Assembly: GCA_009782025.1 (NCBI GenBank) | Contig: WQUQ01000155.1 | Span: forward strand, 1 to 5,094 | Direction: 5' to 3' | DNA from: Desulfobulbus sp. | GTDB lineage: Bacteria > Pseudomonadota > Gammaproteobacteria > Burkholderiales > Rhodocyclaceae | Length of the DNA: 5,094 nucleotides | Part shown: positions 1 to 5,094 of the stretch, one piece after another | How the letters are laid out: every line of letters starts with the position of its first letter | Numbering within the stretch: position 1 is the first letter of the stretch | The notes under the pieces: generated by a model | What the model saw: the letters and a program-made list of their open reading frames with translations, nothing else | What the model was told of the DNA's origin: nothing | The model's database searches: none | Made by a program: the position numbers and the translations under genes

Positions 1-413
1 CGCCTGGCGTCCTTGTCCAGTTCGTCGGCGCGTTTGTCGTGCTGTTTCTTGCCCTTGGCCAGCCCGATTTCCAGTTTGATGCGGCCGCGCAGAAAATGCA
101 GGTCGAGCGGCACTAGGGCGTAGCCGGCGCGTTCGACCTTGCCGATCAGCTTCATGATTTCGCGGTTGTGCAGGAGTAATTTGCGCGTCCGTACCGGGTC
201 GTGGTGGTCGTGTGTCGAGGCGGTGGACAGCGGCGAGATGTGCATGCCGATCAGAAAAATCTCGCCACTCTTGATGATGACGTAAGACTCCTTGATGTTC
301 ATGCGCCCGGCGCGAATGGCCTTGACCTCCCAACCCTGGAGGGCAATCCCGGCCTCGAATTTCTCTTCGATGAAGTAGTCGTGAAAGGCTTTTTTGTTGA
401 CCGTGATGCTCAT
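1..413 (-). CDS. smpB: SmpB, tmRNA-binding protein of trans-translation (3' end beyond window)
   Basis: SmpB binds tmRNA (SsrA) and delivers it to ribosomes stalled on broken mRNA, allowing tagging of the nascent peptide and ribosome release in the cytoplasm. I translated the minus strand from the ATG at 413-411; 137 codons are open to the window edge without a stop. Residues 14-36 ([18 protein letters not shown] and the following RAG) are the family's N-terminal signature. [10 protein letters not shown] follows at about 76-85, GYALVPL at 97-103, and the conserved basic motif [11 protein letters not shown] at 118-128. E. coli SmpB has 160 residues with a longer N-terminus, so probably only about 10-20 C-terminal residues (the tail that enters the ribosomal A site) are missing. 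The start is chosen because the family homology begins immediately after it; I see no strong Shine-Dalgarno sequence upstream. It is divergent from ratA, the same pairing as in E. coli. Confidence 0.97.
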   Translation of the reverse strand, partial: MSITVNKKAFHDYFIEEKFEAGIALQGWEVKAIRAGRMNIKESYVIIKSGEIFLIGMHISPLSTASTHDHHDPVRTRKLLLHNREIMKLIGKVERAGYALVPLDLHFLRGRIKLEIGLAKGKKQHDKRADELDKDAR

Positions 414-429
414 GCCGCAAGTGATCCAT

Positions 430-435
430 TAAAAT
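430..435 (+). promoter_or_regulatory. Candidate -10 element for ratA-ratB
   Basis: Positions 430-435 read TAAAAT on the plus strand, five of six matches to the -10 consensus, 35 bases before the ratA start codon. Transcription would begin near 442, leaving a leader of about 29 bases. No good -35 hexamer is seen at the right spacing; a TTGACC at 397-402 is about 27 bases away, too far. With the mirror copy at 440-445 it forms a perfect 6+6 inverted repeat around CGCC, so the ratA and smpB promoters must overlap and may compete for polymerase. Confidence 0.45.
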
Positions 436-439
436 CGCC

Positions 440-445
440 ATTTTA
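440..445 (-). promoter_or_regulatory. Candidate -10 element for smpB
   Basis: On the minus strand positions 445-440 read TAAAAT, five of six matches to the sigma-70 -10 consensus, 26 bases upstream of the smpB start codon. Transcription would begin near 433, giving a leader of about 20 bases. No convincing -35 hexamer is visible 16-18 bases further upstream (around 463-468). The site is the mirror image of the ratA -10 candidate at 430-435. The promoter call is inferred from position and hexamer only. Confidence 0.45.
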
Positions 446-470
446 CCGAATATCCGCACGCTGCCGACGC

Positions 471-914
471 ATGGCCCAGGTTGAGAAAACCGTACTGATC
501 GCCCATTCCGCCGAGCGCATGTTCGAGCTGGTCGACCGCTGCGAGGAGTACCCGGCCTTCCTGCCGTGGTGCGGCCGTAGCGAATTGAAATTCCGCGATG
601 CCGTAAAAACCGTGGCGACCTTGCATGTCAATTACCACGCGGTGAAGACCAGCTTCACCACGGAAAATGACAAGGAATTTCCCGGGGAGATGAAAATTCG
701 CCTGGTCGACGGGCCGTTCCGGCGTCTCGAAGGCTCATGGCATTTCCGCGCCCTGGCGGCCGATGCCTGCAAGATCGAGTTTCGGCTGCATTACGAATTT
801 TCCAGCAAGCTGTTCGAGAAAGTCATCGGGCCGGTGTTCGGGCATATCGCCAATACCTTCGTCGATGCCTTCGTGCGCCGGGCCGAGCAGGTTTATGGGC
901 CGGCCCATGGTTGA
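471..914 (+). CDS. ratA: RatA family START-like (SRPBCC/Coq10) protein
   Basis: This 147-residue protein belongs to the RatA/Coq10-like branch of the START (SRPBCC) superfamily, a helix-grip fold with a hydrophobic cavity. In E. coli, RatA has been described as binding the 50S subunit and blocking 70S formation, while eukaryotic relatives (Coq10) bind ubiquinone; which role applies here cannot be told from sequence. Visible family signatures are YPAFLPWC at residues 27-34, LVDGPFRRLEGSWHF at 78-92 and the C-terminal helix with FGHIANTFVDAFVRRAEQVY at 123-142. Length matches the family. The reading frame is open back to 201, but the ATG at 471 is chosen because homology starts there and the upstream part is antisense to smpB. 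No clear Shine-Dalgarno motif precedes it. It overlaps ratB by 8 bases, which suggests co-transcription and translational coupling. The name 'toxin' in many annotations should be read cautiously. Confidence 0.93.
   Translation: MAQVEKTVLIAHSAERMFELVDRCEEYPAFLPWCGRSELKFRDAVKTVATLHVNYHAVKTSFTTENDKEFPGEMKIRLVDGPFRRLEGSWHFRALAADACKIEFRLHYEFSSKLFEKVIGPVFGHIANTFVDAFVRRAEQVYGPAHG
895..908. repeat. Perfect 14-bp palindrome at the ratA/ratB junction
   Basis: ATGGGCCGGCCCAT is a perfect palindrome. It contains the alternative in-frame ATG of ratB at 895-897, and its last two bases are the first two of the preferred ATG at 907-909. In RNA it could fold as a five-pair stem with a CCGG loop next to the ratB start. 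Function, if any, is unknown. Confidence 0.7.
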
Positions 915-1233
915 CGCACTCGACATCGAAGTCTGCTACGCACGGGCCGACAAGCAGGAGGTCGTGCGCCTCTCCTTGCCCGCCGGGGCAACGCTGGGGC
1001 AGGCGCTGGAAGCTTCCGGCCTGCTGCTCAAATACCCGGAAATCGACCTGGGGAAAAACAAATTCGGCATCTACGCCAGGTTGTCGAAAACCGATACCGT
1101 GTTGCGCGACCGCGACCGGGTCGAAATCTACCGGCCGCTGATCGCCGACCCCAAGGAAGTGCGCAAGCAGCGGGCGGCCGCCGGCAAGGCGATGAAAAAA
1201 GGCGCCGGCGATGCCGACGCCTCTGAAGGTTGA
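907..1233 (+). CDS. ratB: RatB / RnfH family small ubiquitin-like-fold protein
   Basis: This 108-residue protein is of the RnfH/RatB (UPF0125) family, small beta-grasp proteins encoded next to ratA and sometimes in rnf clusters; their biochemical role is not firmly established. The family hallmarks are clear: NKFGIYAR at residues 51-58, LRDRDRVEIYRPLIADPKE at 66-84, then a basic tail (RKQRA). The first strand, LDIEVCYA, begins at residue 5. The ATG at 907 is preferred because E. coli RatB starts similarly close to its first strand. An in-frame ATG at 895 would add MGRP and is not excluded. A GAGCAGG at 885-891 is too close to 895 and rather far from 907, so coupling to ratA translation is likely. 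The C-terminal tail past residue 95 (KAMKKGAGDADASEG) is low complexity, and its DNA doubles as a terminator for the opposing gene. The stop is 21 bases from the stop of the convergent DUF4124 gene. Confidence 0.92.
   Translation: MVDALDIEVCYARADKQEVVRLSLPAGATLGQALEASGLLLKYPEIDLGKNKFGIYARLSKTDTVLRDRDRVEIYRPLIADPKEVRKQRAAAGKAMKKGAGDADASEG
1195..1222 (-). terminator. Intrinsic terminator of the DUF4124 gene, inside the ratB coding sequence
   Basis: Read on the minus strand, GGCGTCGGC (1221-1213), loop ATC, then GCCGGCGCC (1209-1201) form a nine-pair stem with one G-U pair, followed at once by six T residues (1200-1195). This is a textbook rho-independent terminator 33 bases downstream of the minus-strand stop codon. 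On the plus strand the same stem has an A-C mismatch and no U tract, so the element is oriented for the minus-strand gene only. It lies wholly in the last codons of ratB. Confidence 0.85.
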
Positions 1234-1254
1234 AAGCAGGCTGGCGCGATTCCG

Positions 1255-1737
1255 CTACTTGCAGGATTGCGCAATGAACTCGCGGTAACGATCCCCTTCC
1301 TGTTTGCGCTGCTCCTCGTCGAACACCTTGCGCTCGCCTTTGTCGTCGAACTCGGCGACCCTGTATCCTGATTCGATGGCCGCCAGATTGCGTTTGGCGC
1401 GCTCGCAGTTCTCCTTGCGATCGGCTTCGGCCTTCTGTTCCTTGGCTTCCTTGTCGGCTTTGTCGCGGGCTTCCTGCTGCCGCTTCTTGAATTCGAGATC
1501 CTTCTCCGCCAAGGATTTCGGCGCTTCGGCGGGTTTTTCGCCAGTCGCCTCGCCCTTGACCACCGGCTGCTGCTTGCCGATCACCTTGACTTCCTTGCCG
1601 GCGCTTCCGGCAGGAGGGGTATCGGAAACCACGGTGTGGCCGGAGGCATCCTTCCACTGGTAGATGTCGGCATGGGCTATGCCCAGGGCGAAAATCGGGA
1701 CAATTCCGAGAACAAGCGCAGCAGCAGCAGGTTTCAT
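1255..1737 (-). CDS. Secreted DUF4124 domain protein with coiled-coil segment
   Basis: This 160-residue protein of unknown function is predicted to be exported to the periplasm. A Sec signal peptide is clear: [11 protein letters not shown], a hydrophobic core, and AHA before D24 as a likely signal peptidase I site. Residues 24 to about 45 ([19 protein letters not shown]) match the DUF4124 motif, a short tryptophan-containing module common in small envelope proteins of beta- and gammaproteobacteria. Residues about 75-115 are very rich in K, E, A and Q and probably form a long charged helix or coiled coil. The C-terminal part ([20 protein letters not shown] and a final FIAQSCK) resembles other betaproteobacterial DUF4124 proteins. 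The only mature cysteines, C111 and C159, could form a disulfide. An in-frame ATG at 1794 would add 19 residues but would place the signal peptide internally and cover the promoter, so 1737 is preferred. The gene is divergent from guaB, convergent with ratB. Confidence 0.85.
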   Translation of the reverse strand: MKPAAAALVLGIVPIFALGIAHADIYQWKDASGHTVVSDTPPAGSAGKEVKVIGKQQPVVKGEATGEKPAEAPKSLAEKDLEFKKRQQEARDKADKEAKEQKAEADRKENCERAKRNLAAIESGYRVAEFDDKGERKVFDEEQRKQEGDRYREFIAQSCK

Positions 1738-1765
1738 GGCGATCCGGGTGGGCAAGGGAATTCTG

Positions 1766-1771
1766 TATAAT
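1766..1771 (+). promoter_or_regulatory. guaB -10 element (perfect TATAAT)
   Basis: A perfect TATAAT lies 28 bases before the guaB start codon; transcription would begin near 1778, giving a leader of about 22 bases. No -35 hexamer is recognisable around 1742-1749, and the TG of an extended -10 is one base out of place. Activation by a factor, or reliance on the -10 alone, is therefore possible. I see no operator resembling the E. coli PurR box. The hexamer almost coincides with the opposite-strand -10 of the DUF4124 gene. Confidence 0.65.
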
Positions 1772-1794
1772 ACGATTTTGTGACCTTGGATCAA
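1767..1794 (-). promoter_or_regulatory. Promoter of the DUF4124 gene
   Basis: On the minus strand TTGATC (1794-1789, four of six to the -35 consensus) is followed after 16 bases by TATTAT (1772-1767, five of six to the -10 consensus). Transcription would start near 1760, about 23 bases before the ATG at 1737. The -10 overlaps the guaB -10 by five bases, and the -35 lies in the guaB leader, so only one of the two promoters can be occupied at a time. Confidence 0.6.
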
Positions 1795-1799
1795 AGGCC

Positions 1800-3263
1800 A
1801 TGCGACTTTTGCAAAAAGCCCTGACGTTCGATGATGTCCTGCTCGTCCCCGCCCATTCCCGAATTCTGCCCCGCGACGTCAGCCTCGCCACGCGCCTGAG
1901 CCGCAACATCACCCTCAATCTGCCGCTGCTCTCCGCCGCGATGGATACCGTGACCGAAGGCCGGCTGGCCATCGCGCTGGCCCAGGAAGGCGGCATCGGC
2001 ATCATCCACAAAAATCTCTCGGCCCAGGCCCAGGCGGCGGAAGTGGCCAAGGTCAAACGCTTCGAATCCGGCATTCTCAAAGACCCGATCACCGTCTCGC
2101 CGACCATGACGGTGCGCGACGTGCTCGAAATCACCCGCCAGTACCGGATTTCCGGCCTGCCGGTGCTGGACGGGGCGGGTAAGGTGGTCGGTATCGTCAC
2201 CAACCGCGATCTGCGCTTTGAAACCCATCTCGATCAGCCGGTCGAGGCCATCATGACGCCGAAAAAGCGCCTGGTCACGGTCAAGGAGGGCGCCAGCATC
2301 GAGGAAGGCAAGGAACTGCTCCGCATCCACCGTCTTGAGCGGGTGCTGGTGGTCGATGACGAATTCCGCCTGAGCGGCCTGATTACCGTCAAGGACATCC
2401 TCAAATCCACCGAACATCCGCTGGCCAGCAAGGATGCTTCCGGTCGCCTGCGCGCTGGCGCTGCCGTCGGCGTCGGGGCGGGCACCGAGGAGCGGGTCGA
2501 ACGGCTGGCCGAGGCCGGCGTCGATGTGGTGGTTGTCGATACCGCCCACGGCCACTCGCAGGGCGTGCTCGACCGCGTGAACTGGGTCAAGAAAAATTAT
2601 CCGCAAATCGAAGTCATCGGCGGCAACATCGCCACGGCCGATGCCGCCCGCGCCCTGGTCGATGCCGGCGCCGACGGCGTCAAGGTCGGCATCGGGCCGG
2701 GTTCCATCTGCACCACGCGCATCGTGGCCGGCGTCGGCGTGCCGCAGATCACCGCCATCCAGAACGTCTCCGAGGCGCTCAAGGGAACGGGCGTGCCGAT
2801 GATCGCGGACGGCGGCATCCGCTACTCCGGCGACATCGCCAAGGCCATCGCCGCCGGGGCCGACACGGTCATGCTCGGCGGCCTGTTCGCCGGCACCGAG
2901 GAAGCGCCGGGCGAAGTCGAACTGTTCCAGGGGCGCTCCTACAAATCCTATCGCGGCATGGGGTCGCTCGGCGCCATGCAGGCCGGATCGAGCGACCGCT
3001 ATTTCCAGGAAGCCACGGCCAATGTCGACAAATTCGTGCCCGAAGGCATTGAGGGCCGCGTGCCCTACAAAGGCCCGGTACTGGCCGTGATCCACCAGTT
3101 GATGGGCGGCCTGCGCTCGTCGATGGGCTACCTTGGCACGCCGACCATCGCCGACATGCACGACAAAGCCTGTTTCGTCGAAATCACCTCGGCCGGCATC
3201 CGCGAATCGCATGTTCATGACGTGCAGATTACCAAGGAAGCGCCGAATTACAGCGCGGATTGA
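1800..3263 (+). CDS. guaB: Inosine-5'-monophosphate dehydrogenase
   Basis: GuaB oxidises IMP to XMP with NAD+, the first committed step of guanine nucleotide synthesis, as a cytoplasmic tetramer or octamer. At 487 residues it has the usual bacterial length (E. coli 488) and all parts are present. The N-terminal start is [14 protein letters not shown] (7-20), with SAAMDTVTE at 45-53. Two CBS domains that bind regulatory adenine/guanine nucleotides in the family lie at roughly 95-145 and 152-207. The catalytic loop GPGSICTTR has nucleophile Cys304, IMP phosphate-binding [10 protein letters not shown] includes Asp337, [10 protein letters not shown] lies at 384-393, and the mobile flap Arg400-Tyr401 is in GSSDRYFQE. 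The C-terminus ends with [10 protein letters not shown]. The start matches the family exactly, although the upstream AAAGG sits only two bases from the ATG, so initiation probably relies on the weaker GGA at 1788-1790. It is followed by guaA 64 bases downstream. Confidence 0.99.
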   Translation: MRLLQKALTFDDVLLVPAHSRILPRDVSLATRLSRNITLNLPLLSAAMDTVTEGRLAIALAQEGGIGIIHKNLSAQAQAAEVAKVKRFESGILKDPITVSPTMTVRDVLEITRQYRISGLPVLDGAGKVVGIVTNRDLRFETHLDQPVEAIMTPKKRLVTVKEGASIEEGKELLRIHRLERVLVVDDEFRLSGLITVKDILKSTEHPLASKDASGRLRAGAAVGVGAGTEERVERLAEAGVDVVVVDTAHGHSQGVLDRVNWVKKNYPQIEVIGGNIATADAARALVDAGADGVKVGIGPGSICTTRIVAGVGVPQITAIQNVSEALKGTGVPMIADGGIRYSGDIAKAIAAGADTVMLGGLFAGTEEAPGEVELFQGRSYKSYRGMGSLGAMQAGSSDRYFQEATANVDKFVPEGIEGRVPYKGPVLAVIHQLMGGLRSSMGYLGTPTIADMHDKACFVEITSAGIRESHVHDVQITKEAPNYSAD

Positions 3264-3280
3264 CCTTCCCCGCGCTTCAG

Positions 3281-3312
3281 AGGGGCGGCTCCGGAAGCCG
3301 CCCTTGTTTATT
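3281..3312 (+). terminator. Terminator-like hairpin between guaB and guaA (possible attenuator)
   Basis: GGGCGGCT (3283-3290), loop CCGGA, and AGCCGCCC (3296-3303) form a perfect eight-pair stem, extendable by a G-U and an A-T pair to 3281-3305. The downstream segment 3304-3312 (TTGTTTATT) is seven-ninths T but interrupted, so termination would probably be partial. Because guaA follows immediately and has no other evident promoter, the element may reduce readthrough or stabilise the guaB mRNA end rather than end the operon. Confidence 0.6.
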
Positions 3313-3317
3313 CAAGG
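3302..3317 (+). promoter_or_regulatory. guaA ribosome binding site in a small hairpin
   Basis: AAGG at 3314-3317 is the guaA Shine-Dalgarno sequence, ten bases before the ATG. CCTTG at 3302-3306 can pair with CAAGG at 3313-3317 across a TTTATT loop, masking it. The left arm of this hairpin reuses the last bases of the preceding GC-rich stem (3302-3305), so the two structures exclude each other at their borders. Five pairs is a weak stem; the regulatory meaning is inference. Confidence 0.4.
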
Positions 3318-3327
3318 CTCAAAAAAA

Positions 3328-4962
3328 ATGGCCCACCAGAAAATCCTCATCCTCGACTTCGGCTCTCAAGTCACCCAACTCATCGCCCGCCGCGTTCGTG
3401 AAGCCAAGGTCTTTTGCGAAATTCATCCCTATGACGTTTCCGAAGATTTCATCCGCAACTACGGAGCCAAGGGCATCATTCTCTCCGGCGGCCCGAATTC
3501 AGTGATCGATGGCGAGTCGCCGCGCGCTCCGGCAGCGGTGTTTGAACTGGGCGTGCCGGTGCTCGGCATCTGCTATGGCATGCAGACCATGGCCCAGCAA
3601 CTCGGTGGCCAGGTGATGACCGCCGAGGCCGCCGGCAAGGCGCGTGAATTCGGTTACGCCGAGGTGCGCGCCCACGGCCACATGGCCCTCTTGAACGACA
3701 TCGCCGATTTCTACACCGATGAAGGCCACGGCATGCTCAAGGCGTGGATGAGCCACGGCGATTCGGTGACGGAGCTGCCGCCCGGCTTCAGGGTGATGGC
3801 TTCGACGCCGTCCTGCCCGATCGCCGGGATGGCCGACGAGCGCCGCCAGTTCTACGCCGTGCAATTTCACCCGGAAGTCACGCACACCCTGCAAGGGCGA
3901 GCCATTCTCGAACGCTTCGTGCATGGCATCTGTGGCTGTGGCGCCGATTGGGTGATGGGCGATTACATCGAGGAAGCGGTGCGCGCCATCCGCCAGCAGG
4001 TGGGGCAGGAGGAGGTGATTCTCGGCCTCTCCGGCGGCGTCGATTCCAGCGTCGCGGCGGCGCTGATCCACCGCGCCATCGGCCGGCAACTGACCTGCGT
4101 TTTCGTCGATCACGGCCTGCTGCGCCTCAATGAAGGCGACATGGTGATGGAGATGTTCGCCCGTAATCTGGGCGTCAAGGTGATCCGCGTCGATGCCGTC
4201 GACGATTTCATGGGCAAACTCTCCGGCGTCGCCGACCCGGAGCAGAAGCGCAAGATCATCGGCGCCGAATTCGTCGCGGTGTTCCAGGCCGAAGCGAAGA
4301 AGCTGATCGCCGCCAAATGGCTGGCCCAGGGCACCATCTACCCGGACGTGATCGAATCGGCCGGCAAGAACAAGAAGGGCGCACACACCATCAAGAGCCA
4401 CCACAACGTCGGCGGCTTGCCGGAAGACATGCACCTGAAGCTGCTCGAACCGCTGCGCGAACTGTTCAAGGACGAAGTCCGCGAACTGGGCGTGGCGCTC
4501 GGCCTGCCGCGCGAGATGGTCTATCGCCACCCCTTCCCCGGGCCGGGGCTGGGCGTGCGCATTCTCGGCGAAGTCAGCCGCCAGGCGGCCAGCCTGCTGC
4601 AACGCGCCGACGCCATTTTCATCGAGGAACTGCGCGCCACCCACGCCACCCAGCGCGATGCGGCGGCCGGCCTGTGCGCCGCCGCCGATGTCGGCAAGAG
4701 CTGGTACGACCTGACCAGCCAGGCTTTCGCGGTGTTTCTGCCGGTCAAGAGCGTCGGCGTGATGGGCGACGGCCGCACCTACGAAAACGTCGTCGCCCTG
4801 CGCGCCGTCGTCACCAGCGATTTCATGACCGCGCACTGGGCGCATCTGCCCTTTGAACTGCTGGGCCGCGTCTCCAACCGCATCATCAACGAAGTGCGCG
4901 GCCTCAATCGGGTGGTCTACGACATCTCCGGCAAGCCGCCGGCGACGATTGAGTGGGAATAA
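3328..4962 (+). CDS. guaA: GMP synthase (glutamine-hydrolysing)
   Basis: GuaA converts XMP to GMP using ATP and ammonia from glutamine; it is a cytoplasmic dimer. At 544 residues it is about 20 longer than E. coli GuaA (525). The N-terminal class I glutamine amidotransferase domain (about 5-195) has its triad: Cys82 in GICYGMQ, His181 and Glu183 in FHPEVTH. The ATP pyrophosphatase domain follows, with the P-loop SGGVDSS at 235-241 and HHNVGGLP from 358. The dimerisation domain after PFPGPGLG (402-409) ends in the invariant PPATIEWE. The extra length lies mostly at residues about 438-455, between EELRA and [12 protein letters not shown], where alanine-rich sequence replaces a short loop. The ATG at 3328 follows eight consecutive A residues (the eighth belongs to the codon) and an AAGG ribosome binding site. 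The frame is open upstream to 3133, but that part overlaps guaB and has no homology. No strong terminator follows the gene. Confidence 0.99.
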   Translation: MAHQKILILDFGSQVTQLIARRVREAKVFCEIHPYDVSEDFIRNYGAKGIILSGGPNSVIDGESPRAPAAVFELGVPVLGICYGMQTMAQQLGGQVMTAEAAGKAREFGYAEVRAHGHMALLNDIADFYTDEGHGMLKAWMSHGDSVTELPPGFRVMASTPSCPIAGMADERRQFYAVQFHPEVTHTLQGRAILERFVHGICGCGADWVMGDYIEEAVRAIRQQVGQEEVILGLSGGVDSSVAAALIHRAIGRQLTCVFVDHGLLRLNEGDMVMEMFARNLGVKVIRVDAVDDFMGKLSGVADPEQKRKIIGAEFVAVFQAEAKKLIAAKWLAQGTIYPDVIESAGKNKKGAHTIKSHHNVGGLPEDMHLKLLEPLRELFKDEVRELGVALGLPREMVYRHPFPGPGLGVRILGEVSRQAASLLQRADAIFIEELRATHATQRDAAAGLCAAADVGKSWYDLTSQAFAVFLPVKSVGVMGDGRTYENVVALRAVVTSDFMTAHWAHLPFELLGRVSNRIINEVRGLNRVVYDISGKPPATIEWE

Positions 4963-4971
4963 GAGTTGAGA

Positions 4972-5038
4972 GATTATCCTTCTGAATCAATAGATTATTC
5001 CATTTCCCAATAAAATAATCAATAATATGGCCATAATC
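4972..5038. repeat. AT-rich segment with two GATTAT and two inverted ATAATC motifs
   Basis: GATTAT occurs at 4972-4977 and 4993-4998; its reverse complement ATAATC occurs at 5015-5020 and 5033-5038. Centre spacings are 21, 22 and 18 bases, roughly two helical turns each. The inner pair extends to a perfect GATTATT (4993-4999) / AATAATC (5014-5020) inverted repeat. A ten-base palindrome TATGGCCATA lies at 5026-5035, and TATGGCCA recurs at 5051-5058 on the next start codon. The segment 4963-5040 has 23 G or C in 78 bases, unlike the GC-rich genes beside it. It could be an operator array, a mobile element end or just AT-rich spacer; a TAAAAT at 5011-5016 is a possible -10 for the next gene. Confidence 0.5.
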
Positions 5039-5040
5039 AC

Positions 5041-5046
5041 AGGAGG
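5041..5046 (+). promoter_or_regulatory. Consensus Shine-Dalgarno AGGAGG
   Basis: A full AGGAGG stands five bases before the ATG at 5052 and fixes that start. It is much stronger than the ribosome binding sites of the other genes in the window, most of which show no more than GGA or AAGG. Confidence 0.85.
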
Positions 5047-5051
5047 CGACT

Positions 5052-5094
5052 ATGGCCAGACCGGCAAGTGGCAAGGAGTGTATCGAAGCGGCAA
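5052..5094 (+). CDS. Unidentified gene, first 14 codons only
   Basis: An open frame starts at the ATG at 5052 behind a consensus ribosome binding site and runs off the window after MARPASGKECIEAA. Fourteen residues are too few to assign a family. Short MARP-type basic N-termini are common in helix-turn-helix regulators and transposase-associated DNA-binding proteins, and the abrupt AT-rich upstream region would fit an accessory or mobile gene, but this is only a suggestion. It reads in the same direction as guaA, 89 bases downstream, with AT-rich repeats between, so it probably has its own promoter rather than being part of the guaBA operon. Confidence 0.65.
   Translation, partial: MARPASGKECIEAA

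Noticed and set aside
201..470. N-terminal extension of the ratA frame by 90 codons
   Set aside because: It is antisense to smpB, has no homology to the RatA family and would cross the promoter region. Family homology starts at the ATG at 471.
1244..1272. Hairpin GCGCGATTCC / GGATTGCGC around the DUF4124 stop, considered as a plus-strand terminator for ratAB
   Set aside because: The stem has a bulged T and a G-U pair, a ten-base loop and no U tract on the plus strand, so termination is not supported.
1742..1800. PurR-type operator upstream of guaB
   Set aside because: No sequence resembling the E. coli PurR box is visible. The region is explained by overlapping promoter elements.
1028..2203. 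A 391-codon minus-strand frame spanning ratB, the DUF4124 gene and the start of guaB
   Set aside because: It crosses three well-supported genes in another frame and ignores their starts, stops and terminator. The product has no domain and is arginine/serine rich.
1791..3218. A 475-codon open frame antisense to guaB
   Set aside because: Its product is rich in D, G, A, H and R with no recognisable domain, and it exactly opposes a well-conserved IMP dehydrogenase. It is a codon-bias shadow of GC-rich DNA.
3133..3327. N-terminal extension of the guaA frame by 65 codons
   Set aside because: It overlaps the guaB coding end out of frame and precedes the normal GuaA N-terminus ([11 protein letters not shown]).
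3264..3327. Guanine riboswitch in the guaB-guaA spacer
   Set aside because: At 64 bases the spacer contains two simple hairpins only, without the three-way junction and conserved loop sequences of purine riboswitches.
3499..4845. A 448-codon open frame antisense to guaA
   Set aside because: Same reason: low-information composition and complete overlap with the GMP synthase frame.
4963..5051. Intrinsic terminator for guaA
   Set aside because: The best inverted repeat (GATTATT/AATAATC) is AT-rich with a 14-base loop and no following T run, so I do not call it a terminator.

Overview
The window is a compact housekeeping region of a GC-rich bacterium. It reads best as a betaproteobacterium, plausibly of the Rhodocyclales (the Dechloromonas/Azonexus/Accumulibacter neighbourhood). 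This assignment is inferred from the gene set and order (smpB, ratA, ratB/rnfH, a secreted DUF4124 protein, guaB, guaA) and from a beta-type C-terminal insertion in GuaA. No marker in the window fixes the genus.

Layout. Bases 1-413 hold most of smpB on the minus strand; its 3' end lies outside the window. It diverges from ratA (471-914, plus), which overlaps ratB/rnfH (907-1233, plus) by 8 bases. A small secreted protein gene with a DUF4124 domain lies on the minus strand (1255-1737), convergent with ratB and divergent from guaB. Its probable intrinsic terminator sits inside the 3' end of ratB. guaB (1800-3263) and guaA (3328-4962) form a purine operon with a hairpin-rich 64-base gap between them. 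After guaA the composition changes abruptly: 4963-5040 is only about 29% GC by my count (23 of 78) and carries repeated GATTAT/ATAATC motifs. It leads to an excellent AGGAGG ribosome binding site and the first 14 codons of an unidentified gene that runs off the window.

How the genes work together. SmpB partners tmRNA to rescue stalled ribosomes. RatA and RatB are conserved neighbours of smpB; RatA is a START-like (Coq10/RatA family) protein described in E. coli as acting on ribosome subunit association, and RatB is a small RnfH-family protein. GuaB (IMP to XMP) and GuaA (XMP to GMP) are the two consecutive steps of de novo guanine nucleotide synthesis.

I see no complete undescribed system here. 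The most interesting signals are regulatory. They are two divergent intergenic regions built on symmetrical -10 elements, a terminator embedded in an opposing coding sequence, a terminator-like hairpin plus an RBS-masking hairpin between guaB and guaA, and the AT-rich junction after guaA that may mark the edge of an accessory element. There is no rRNA, tRNA or CRISPR array, and no gene-free stretch longer than 300 bases.
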